DNA of 64,000 nucleotides, from assembly GCA_009733575.1 (NCBI GenBank), contig ML769433.1, positions 131,589 through 195,588 on the forward strand. Direction: 5' to 3'. The notes beneath the pieces were generated by a model, which saw only the letters and a program-made list of their open reading frames with translations, made no database searches and had not been told where the DNA came from. The position numbers and the translations under genes were made by a program. Shown here piece after piece: positions 56,027-64,000 of the stretch. The stretch comes from Gymnopus androsaceus JB14. Its lineage: Eukaryota; Basidiomycota; Agaricomycetes; Agaricales; Omphalotaceae. How positions within the stretch are numbered: the first letter of the stretch is position 1; every line of letters begins with the position of its first letter.

Positions 56027-57949
56027 GGACGAATGCCATGAGAGCAGTGAAGCGGCGCTCCCCGCCGCTACGTGAACGGATATTCATGCGGCATGCAGCC
56101 TGTATCAGCGTCAGCGTCTGTACCTCATTCGACTAGTACTACTAATACCCACGGATACCAGTAGTGTAAACTTCTCAAATTGATTGTTTTAACATTTTTA
56201 CCTAGTATTCTCGGTTGATTAGATGAGTCTGGATGGCGTGCAGAAGCGGAAGGCCCTCTGGAACTGATTGCTTCTCCAAGCATACGTCGGTCAACCAATC
56301 ACCAATCCCGGTATGTCCAATCTGGTTCTCGAACTCACAAGCTCAATTTTCTTCTCAGGAGTGGAACAGCAGCAAAACAGAGCCGGTGCAAATGTCGGCT
56401 GAAATGCGAAGAAGAATCGGAAGAAGTGAGTTTTGATGATTGGAGGCGTCGCAGAGCTATGTTCATGTTTTTCTGCAGTCATTCAATTTATAATTATCTC
56501 GTCATGAATTGTTGGACAGGATGATCCATGACTGGGAAACCGTCTTTAACATAATCAACGTCCTTGGTTACGATAAGCTGCGAGTGTACTTGTACACGGT
56601 GAACCCACAATTTCGCTAATTCTTCTTGACATCGAACATAGGCTCTATAGTAGCAGCCGTCAAACCCTGAACTCCAACTTGCAAATAACCTTTCTCTTCT
56701 TCCAAGCGCCTCGAAACCTCGGGATCAGCTTTCAGCTCGTCCACATCCCAATGTGCCCACACGAAACGACCGTGTAACCAAGCTGCTTCAGGGGACGCGG
56801 CCCAGACAGAGAAATCTGCGGGTAAAGCGACTGGAGGAGAATAGAATCAGTGTCCTAGAGTAGACTCCCACAGAGCAGACGCTTACATTCATCCCAACTA
56901 AAGGCATCCTTATCAAAATCTTTCGAAGCACCCTCCGAGTACAAGACCCCTGGATGGAACGAAATAATTTGAACATCCTCGACCGGACGGTCATTCGCAA
57001 TACGACCTAGCAACCCTGTAAACGCTGCTTTGGTCATGCTATATGTGCTGACTCTGGGTGCGGCTGTATGGATGGCTCCCGTCGAGACATTAAGGAGGAA
57101 AAGCTGAAGCCCCGCGGGACGGAGAGCCTGCTTGACTAAATTAGCCGACATGAGAAAGTTCCCTCCAACGTTGATGTCGAAAGCTTCCATGAGCTCCTTC
57201 TTAGCTATGGATATGGTGTCAAGTGCGATAGGTTTGACGTGGGCTGCATTGAGAACCAGGACATGTACGAGGATGCCTTGGGAGTGGAGGAACTCCCAGA
57301 GTGAGGCAATTGAGGTATCGGAGGCGATATCGGCTTGGTGAGCCATGAATTCCGTTCCTCCACTCTGGATTTCATCTCGAAGTTTCCCAACAGCCTCGTC
57401 TAAAAACCCGGCCCTCCGACCTACGATGATGATTCTGGATGCGGAGGCCTTGGCGAAGGAACGAGCGATCTCGAACCCGATCCCACCACCGCCACCGGTG
57501 ATGAGGATGGTTTTACCGGCTTGGGTAAGGGAGGGTTTGGTAGGTGAGATAGAAGGGTAGGTGTCTCGGTGGTGGGTGGGGGTTAGCTTCAAGAAAGACA
57601 TCTTGTTCAAGGAGGTGTTGGACTGAAGAGCAAGAGGAAGCTCGTTTTATACACGGGTGATAAGTAAGGTGGAACCAAGTCGGCGCAGTTGCAATTCTGC
57701 TGACCAGTTAAAGTAGTAAACGACCAATCTCTTGTCATGCAGTTTGACATCTCCCAGTAAACTCCTAAGTCAGTCGGAGCCTCTCCGGGGCAGTACTTGA
57801 CTACTACAGTTGAAACGGATGCTGGTCGGCGCAGTTTAACATTTTTGCTTACCACTAAGGTACACAACGTCCAAGAAATTTTCGTGCCACTAATTCTTCG
57901 ACGTGCAAATAACCAACTTCAGGACCATTTTTCAGTTCGTCAACAATAA
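56027..57949. repeat. segmental duplication, copy 2 (partner 20735-23868)
   Basis: Same orientation and nearly identical to copy 1, without the transposon. Small extra stretches in the promoter part (around 57650, 57710, 57806 and 57865) are absent from copy 1. Confidence 0.9.
56616..57601 (-). CDS. short-chain dehydrogenase/reductase (SDR), intact copy
   Basis: Two exons (57601-56887 and 56830-56616) give about 309 residues. The Rossmann glycine motif is TILITGGGGGIGFEIARSFA (TGxxxGxG), followed by IIIVGRR, VLVLNAAH, and STYSMTKAAF with the YxxxK catalytic pair and an upstream NVSTGAIH Ser. It is a classical SDR using NAD(P)H; the C-terminal extension with WAHWDVDELKAD is common to a group of uncharacterised basidiomycete SDRs. 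A TATA box (TATAAAAC on the reverse strand near 57644) lies about 45 bp upstream. The paralogue at 21323-23575 is interrupted by a transposon, and a third relic lies at 58315-58460. Confidence 0.9.
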
Positions 57950-58314
57950 AGCGACGGAAGTTCGATTAAAGTCACTACATTAATGCTCGGTCCAGCTCGG
58001 ACGTGTTGACTTTAGTGTATCAGCGCAAGTGGTGCCCGATGACTTGAACTTCTAATGCTCGGTGCAGCTCGACTTGGGTGTAGCCATAAAATTGGCCTAC
58101 AACTTCCTCCGTCCTATAGCAGTCAAGCTCTCGCTGCATCATGTATCCTCATTGGGGCAGCATTTGAGCAGGATTCAGGTCGGGGCAGTCAAACATCTCT
58201 GCTTACCAGCCTGCGGTACGTATCATGATATTTTGTACTGCAGTTGTAGTCTTTCCGACTTATACCAGCCATGAATATCACTCAAAGGTGACTTATAAGT
58301 TATGAGTTCAACCC

Positions 58315-58460
58315 TTGTACTCCAACTTTCAGATACCAACTCTCTTGTTCCAATTGCTCAAGCTTGCCAGCTTTCAACTCGTCACATCCCAATGCGCCCA
58401 CACAAAGCGGCCATGCAACCAAGAGGGGTCGCTGCCCAGACAGACAAGTCTGCGGGGGAG
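58315..58460 (-). pseudogene. relic of the last SDR exon (third copy)
   Basis: The reverse strand resembles the second SDR exon: remains of ADLSVWAA, WLHGRFVWAHWD, LKA and the GV.GL end are recognisable with several indels. Upstream motifs (cggggcagt, tctgcttaccag near 58185-58210) recall the SDR promoter, so a whole locus may once have stood here. Confidence 0.65.
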
Positions 58461-59384
58461 TAAATCAAAGGTCAGCTGAAGACAAAATTGAATCGGAACA
58501 TACATTCATCTACGCATGATTACTTCGCATGTCTCTTCACTGGGACTATAAATCAGAAAACTGAATAAATTGACTGACTACGCTTCTACTTCAATGTACT
58601 AGATTACCACTGCCAGAATTTAGATGCGATGTAATATTGGTGGCTACCCCTATCTATGGAGGGTAGTATGGAATATTTATCCCTTTATATTACTCTGACT
58701 CCTGAGCGGTCGTCAGAAGCTACATGAAATTCTTCAAACCCTCTTCAAATCTCTGTTGATCGGAGATAATCCTAAGATGAGCATTGAGCACTGAGGCACG
58801 GGTAGGGCGAGAAGCTCGAGCAATGAAATGTGAACTGTGGGGTTAAATGACTCGGATTCGAGGAGTCCTATAGGCAGCTTGCCTCGGGAAGGTTCGACAC
58901 GGTCATCCTCACCGCCGATGCAACATCGCCCCTTAACGGTACCAAACTGGTGAAAGGATGTCAGTCCCCAAACCCATGCAACACGCGCGAGTACTATCTC
59001 ACTGTGAGGATAGGTAACCTGGAGTTCGGCGGTCGTCACAATGGCCGCCACCACGTTTCCAACCGTATGTCATTTTTATTGTTGTACTATTATCCTTTGG
59101 CCTTCTACTCTAGCCACAGAACCATCGGAGTTAGAAGAAATTTCCACCTAGCTTGGCGGCCAAACCCGTCTAGAAGGAGGGCGTATTTTACCGCATCCTG
59201 CTTGGACTGCTTTAGGCCTATTTTCTACCAGGAAAGGGAATGTAGAAGACGCGGTATTTTGGGGATGTAGTCATGGATGCAAAGGATTGGTGTCAGTGAT
59301 AGTGTAGCATCTCGGAGCGTATTCAAATGGAAAGAGTCGAGATCGGAAGATACTGGAACGATGAGCATCCAAAGTGAGAGCGAC
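58461..59384. other. intergenic, about 0.9 kb
   Basis: No supported gene; frames at 58734-59054 and 58950-59270 overlap on opposite strands without motifs. Confidence 0.4.
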
Positions 59385-59935
59385 CGGAATCTCGAGAGTC
59401 CGCCTCCGGGTCCGAGTCCGACTCCAGTCCACCTCAGAGTCCTAAGGTCCTAAACAGTCCTGGCGGTCCTAGGGTCATATTAAGGTATATATTAGTATAT
59501 TGTAGTAGTATATACAGGTGCTAGGCTACAGTCTATAGTAGTAGTAGTAGTAGTATAAGATAGTGCCGCATGCGGCACCCTCTGCCGACGACTATTTGGT
59601 TCAAATGAACAACGCGTTACTTTCCTTCCAACGCGACTTTACTCTCTTCGAAACCTCTTTCTCTACTACACGTTACATATTCATTGCTCTGTTGACCTCT
59701 CAAGGTATGTTTGGCTTTTGTTTTTCACTCGATATGACAAAATTTTAACCGAGCAAGCAGCGAGCGCATTCTTTACATCCTTACCACATTATTAGGCGCC
59801 GGGCGGATTTGACCTTCAATCCGACTTAATTCATTAGTCTAAGGTACTATTTACAGTATATTTACTGACTAGGACTAGAGTAGGACTCGGACCCTTGGTA
59901 GGACCTGAGGCGGACTCGGAAGTTCCGGGACTATC
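59385..59935. mobile_element. candidate MITE with about 45-bp imperfect inverted ends
   Basis: The left end (59385-59430) and the inverted right end (about 59866-59935) share ccggaa...agtccgcct...gggtccgagtcc.actc.agtcc, with one 13-bp indel. Between them are a (tag)n microsatellite (about 59530-59555) and no intact gene. Target duplications were not found. Confidence 0.5.
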
Positions 59936-60349
59936 TGTCCAAAGTGGCATGCATATCGGGCCGAGCCAAAATTTGAACTTGAAATTCCTCGCTTTGACCG
60001 GTACCATCACGTTCCTCGAATCAGCACTCAACGAGGACGAAGATTTATCTATGCACAGAATGGGATTTTTTATAAAGAAGCGCTGAATGACAGCGCTGCT
60101 GAATTCGATGGCATCAGACACACCTTTTGTTAGCGCATTACTCCCAACACCTCCCGCAACCTCTTAGAGGGGTCTGCTTTAGGCCAAGGACTATCGATCA
60201 TGAGCAGCTACGATCATCAGTTTATCGGACCTGGGACATCTACAACACAACTTCATCTTTTTGAATATAGTACACAGGGCAACGCCACTTCTCAAATCTC
60301 CGCTAGGTCTTCTAGTAAATTGTTTCAAGGTTAGGACACTCTTCCATTC

Positions 60350-61868
60350 ATGCAACGGAACTTCATGTACTCAAAATTAGGTCTATTCATGCACGTCTTG
60401 TCAATGCAGACTGTTGCGGATCTCCAACAGGCAATTCTCAACTTTTACAACGCTCGAGTAACTGAAGGGAATCCAAATGGGTTAAGTCAGGAGAAATTGG
60501 TCCAAGAAGTTATGGAGCATCTACAAGCGGTACGTTCTATTGGAGTTCTATTATCGATATTCACTTTTGTTGTATAGGAGTTGGATGCTATTGTACGCAG
60601 GGAATACGATAACCGCCATACCGTTTTTGGTACTCCAGGAGTGTATTATAAGAGATGCTTGTGGACCCTTCGTCAATTATCGGTAACATACAGGATCCTC
60701 CCAGCCTCTTTGGTTATTCGTGATGTCAAACAAGAGGGACGACATGCGGTCGGAGGTGGAGGATTTGCAGTAAGTCATCAGTACATAAGCAATCCCGCGG
60801 AAATGTAATGTTTTGACATTTTTTCAAGGATATCTATCGCGGAACTATACTAAATTTAGGGAGGGTTCAGCTTGTGTGTCTCAAGGTTCTTCGACTCGTT
60901 ATGGAACAGGATGAGGAAACTCGTGACAAGATTCGTAAGGTAAGCTTTTGAGTTACTTACGGCGCTTCCAGTAGTAACCTGCGACACCATAACTAGGAAT
61001 TCTGCAAGGAAGCTCTCATATGGAGGCAGCTCAAGCATCCAAATATTCTCCCGTTACTGGGTGTCAATGCAGAGCTTTTCTCCCCTTCATTCTGTCTCAT
61101 TTCTCCTTGGATGGAGAATAGGGATATAATCACGTATCTAAAAAACAATCCAGGCCACAATCGACATACTGTGGTAAGTGCGCATCTTAGAAATTTCGAG
61201 AGGGTACAATTATCTCACGGATGGCCGATCTAGTTGTCTGAGATTGCAGCAGGCTTGTATTATTTACATTCAAGAGATCCACCGATTCTGCATGGAGATA
61301 TTCGAGGTGTATGTTCCATATTCACAGAGCTTTGACTGTTGCTGATGTACTATTTCAGGCAAACATCCTTGTCACCGATGATCTTCATTGCTGTCTTGCA
61401 GATTTTGGATTGGCTCTGATCATTTCCGATTCTCGAACGTTGTCCACAACAAGTGCCATGACAAAGGGCACAACCCGTTGGATGGCGCCAGAGCTCATAA
61501 TTCCCAACAATTCAGCCAGGCAAGCTCCGAATCACACTTCGAGAGATGTATATGCTTTCGGATGCACAGTTCTCGAGGTAACATTTTCCTTTCTTACGCC
61601 CACAAATACCAATACTTAGAACAAAATTTAGATCTTAACACTGCGGTTACCGTTTCACGATAAGACGAGAGACCCGGCAGTCATTTATAGTTTAATGACG
61701 GGTGAACGACCAGCTCGTCCTCAGAATATTTGGTATCCGGATGCCATCTGGGATCTTACCACTCGATGCTGGACACAGGAAGCTGCAGCTCGTCCGAGTG
61801 CTCAAGAAATTTATGATTTTTTGCAAACCACTTTGACTAGTCTGTTATCCAATGCTCTTCTCACTTGA
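60350..61868 (+). CDS. TKL-type protein kinase
   Basis: Exons at 60350-60529, 60578-60769, 60829-60939, 60997-61173, 61234-61308, 61359-61577 and 61632-61868 join in phase into about 396 residues. The kinase domain starts at GGGGFADIYRG, has the Lys in VCLKVLRL, EFCKEALIWRQLKHPNILPL, the loop ILHGDIRGANIL, LADFGLAL and RWMAPEL, with all catalytic residues kept. It is the same family as domain 1 of the gene at 1455. Its N-terminal helical region (LQQAILNFYNARVTEGNPNG) may extend into an upstream exon at about 60199-60327, but the phase does not fit cleanly, so the true start is uncertain. The stop at 61868 could be bypassed by splicing to the calponin-homology segment that follows. Confidence 0.8.
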
Positions 61869-62199
61869 CAGCACACTAATTTGAACCTGAAAGCTTCTAC
61901 CACATCTCATAAAAACAATGAACAAACCGTACCACTACTAGCTGCACAACCTTATGTTGCTACACACACACGCCAGAATTCAGGTCTGAGCTGGGTGAAG
62001 TCAAGTTGGCAACTTGATCCTAACTTGATGCCGACACCTCCACCTTTGAAAGAGTCTTTAATCTTTCGCGACTGCGGCTTCCCGGAATTTTTTGGCCCTA
62101 GATCTCCTCTTCACCTGAGGGAATCTCTAACAGGTGGCATCCCAGGATTATTTGGCCCTAGGTCTCCTTTGACTCAACCTAACAGTTCTCGACAATCTT
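61869..62199 (+). other. open frame with internal FGPRSPL repeats between kinase and CH segment
   Basis: The frame 61881-62201 is open and reads two similar units, each ending FGPRSPL (FPEFFGPRSPLHLRESL and IPGLFGPRSPLTQ). It may be a linker exon of either neighbour; no splice solution is fully convincing. Confidence 0.4.
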
Positions 62200-62728
62200 A
62201 GGAATCTTGAACACCGAGAACTCATACAGACTGCAATATCCATTCTATGCAAGGGTATTCCCCGCCGAACGAATTACGAATACACGTGCCATTTGGATGG
62301 TGCTAAGGCCCGATTGCTCGCGTTGAGGGTTGAGCAGATAGGGGGGAGCAAGAGTATAGAAAAGCAGGAACGACTCTTTCGCGAAGCGCTTCGAGACGGA
62401 TTTGTGTTGTGCCAGTGCGTTATTACTTCATGCGATACAATCAGTAGCTAACTTTTTACTTTCTGAAAACAGTCTAATGAACAAACTCCGAAGGAGGCAA
62501 ATTGTCGAACCTTGCGCCGAAGCTTCAAAGATTAGCGAATTTCTTGCTGCGTGTTCCTCGTATGGTCTACCCAATGAGGACCTATTCCACGAAGGAGACC
62601 TGATCAACTCCTCCCCCGAATCATTAGCACGGGTCGCAAAAACAATCATAGCTCTCGTCAAAAAATCGAGTAAGAGTACGTTGGGAGTGCCTGAAGTATA
62701 CCATGGCCGGTTATCGTGGCTAAGGTAG
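62200..62728 (+). CDS. calponin-homology (CH) domain fragment
   Basis: Two exons (about 62200-62416 and 62473-62728; intron GTGCGT...ACAG) encode RELIQTAISILCKGIPRRTN, RLFREALRDGFVLC, LMNKLRRRQIVEP, ISEFLAACSSYGLPNEDLFH and ARVAKTIIALVKKSS. This is the CH-domain pattern seen in calponins and in the N-terminus of fungal Rho GEFs, where it binds actin or scaffold partners. No DH/PH domains follow before the stop at 62728, so this is a truncated gene or part of a kinase-CH fusion. No ATG start is assigned. Confidence 0.55.
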
Positions 62729-63604
62729 AACTGGGCACCACCGACCACGGCCCTCAAATGAAGCATGGTCAATCGATAGGTACCTTAGCCATTAACAGTT
62801 TTTGGAATCGTTAGATTTCTTGCATCTTTGTTGTATCATCATTCTTTCTTTACTGTGATTAACCATGATTTCCAATATTCATCGTATGTAGAGATACCGA
62901 AATAGGAAGACCGAAAAGATTGTTGAGAAGGATCCTGGCCTTGGATAGGAACGAAAGAGTTCTGAACTCGTTGCTGGTAGCTTTTACCAGTGCTTCCGGG
63001 CACACTACTGTGGCGAATAACAGGAGAGTAGTCTTACTCTGTCATTAGAGCCAAAGAACGTAAAACTCTTGAGACTGCGGAGCGTCTGGCAGAGAGGTTG
63101 GTCAGTTTTGAAAAGTTGAGAGAGGCATAATGAAAGGAAGCTAAGGACGAACTACTCTTGAGCTGCATTGATGGTTCATCTATTGGACGGGTGGGGCACT
63201 AAAGGAGCACTAGTATATATTACCTTTGACTTGAAGTGGACTTTCTGAGACTTAACCCCAGTTCAACTGTAACTAAATTCGCCTCAGAATTGGTACTCCG
63301 AGCAGTCATTCTCTCATTCAACGCGTTCCTCCGGTACCCTCCTCCCCGAGCTACCGGGAGTCAGGCAGACGTGCCCACCAATGACAATAGCCGTCCGAAT
63401 CTCACAGAGGGATCGGTTAAAGCGACTTGATCCGGAGGAGCGAGTCGGAAGGCTTCAAGCTTCGTCGATGATTACCGGAGGATGCGGATTGTGTAGAGTT
63501 TTGCGTTTGTAGTTGGACTGAACATCCCCAATTCATCCTTTGGACGGAAGCGACAAGCACCGATATTAATGAAAAACGCGTCAGATAACCTACATATACA
63601 CGGT
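62729..63604. other. intergenic; includes the duplicated TFB5 3' flank
   Basis: 63180-63604 matches 55200-55790. No gene is seen. Confidence 0.5.
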
Positions 63605-63950
63605 TTAATCCTGACTATACGTGTTCTTTTCCAACTAGTGAAACAATTTGAGCATGGACCACACGGAATGGATGGTCACTTACCTCGGTCTCAAGCTGTC
63701 TCCGAACGCGAAACTCTTCGTCCGCTTTAATGACTAAATGGTTATCATCCAAATCTTCAAGGATGAAATGCTGTTGCTCGTCCATTGTGAGCAAAATCTG
63801 CTTGACTGCCGCGTCGCTAATTACCATAAATATAAACCGATGAACGAGCTTTAAGTTTCTACACTGACCATGTCAAAAGAACGCCTGGATATTGTTAATT
63901 TTTGTGGGAAACCAAAAGAAATGCTGACCTTTAATTGCTCTGAGAGCCAT
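63605..63950 (-). CDS. TFB5: TFIIH subunit Tfb5 (GTF2H5/TTDA family)
   Basis: Four small exons (63950-63929, 63884-63869, 63816-63684, 63634-63605) give about 66 residues, the normal size of this very small protein. It reads MALRAIKGVLLTCDAAVKQI, then LLTMDEQQHFILEDLDDNHL, matching the family's C-D-x-A-V-K-Q and F-x-x-E-D-L-D-D-x-H-L pattern, and ends LETELEKNTYSQD. Tfb5 stabilises the Tfb2/Tfb5 pair in the TFIIH core for transcription initiation and nucleotide-excision repair. The second exon is a 16-nt micro-exon. The 3' part of the gene was duplicated to 55200-55920. Confidence 0.88.
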
Positions 63951-64000
63951 TGTATTGCTCGGCCGCGCACTTGAGTGTTGGTGGTTACGGGTCAAAAGTG

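Noticed and set aside
1..64000. CRISPR arrays, bacterial operons or prophage
   Set aside because: The window is intron-rich eukaryotic DNA; no regularly spaced repeats or bacterial-type gene strings are present.

Overview
The window is nuclear DNA of a filamentous basidiomycete, most likely an Agaricomycete. Nearly every gene is split by introns of about 48-60 nt with GTRNGT/YAG borders (a few GC-AG). The gene content fits too: the expanded TKL-type kinase family with HGD catalytic loops, the HGD/IDFD kinase-like family, a short Spg1-type septation GTPase and Ser/Pro-rich disordered proteins. Exon borders were deduced by eye from reading frame and splice signals; coordinates should be good to within a base or two.

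Layout. 1.4-4.9 kb: a 12-exon gene joining a TKL kinase domain to a truncated Cdc7/SepH-like kinase domain that has lost its catalytic Asp. 5.2-6.3 kb: a decayed copy of MED8, whose intact copy lies at 10.1-11.0 kb and shares an 80-bp divergent promoter with a two-HMG-box, probably mitochondrial, DNA-packaging protein. Between them are a kinase-like gene and an unknown gene. 12.2-17.6 kb: a tandem duplication of an MFS transporter gene whose breakpoint captured the 3' end of the neighbouring aminotransferase gene. 19.4 kb: a broken glutathione-transferase gene. 20.7-23.9 kb: an SDR oxidoreductase locus split by a 1.27-kb Helentron-like insertion carrying a Pif1-like helicase relic; a second, uninterrupted copy at 56.0-57.9 kb supplies the empty site. 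27.1-29.7 kb: head-to-head glutamine-amidotransferase-like paralogues, one decayed. 29.8-30.6 kb: a Mutator-like MITE (42-bp TIRs, 9-bp target duplication) containing a tRNA-like pol III module and a 39-bp palindrome, next to an intron-bearing tRNA-Pro(CGG)-like sequence that lacks its D loop.

31.3-41.0 kb: a GNAT acetyltransferase, a MetE-like protein with a one-base frameshift, a 1088-residue disordered membrane-anchored protein, and a Gfo/Idh/MocA (Gal80-like) oxidoreductase, also with a one-base frameshift, behind a CCG-N12-CGG hairpin. 41.3-48.8 kb: a tandem array of five alpha/beta-hydrolase (HSL-type esterase) genes, three readable and two broken. 49.7-54.6 kb: conserved housekeeping genes (Spg1/Tem1 GTPase, catalase, HIT hydrolase). 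55-64 kb: repeat-rich DNA with the second SDR locus, a second TKL kinase, a calponin-homology fragment and the TFIIH subunit TFB5, whose flank is also duplicated.

The general picture is a housekeeping backbone (MED8, HMG protein, Spg1, catalase, HIT, TFB5) interleaved with segmental and tandem duplications, most of which carry one intact and one decayed copy, plus several non-autonomous DNA transposons. Spg1 and a decayed relative of its effector kinase Cdc7 both occur here, but about 45 kb apart, so no functional linkage is implied.
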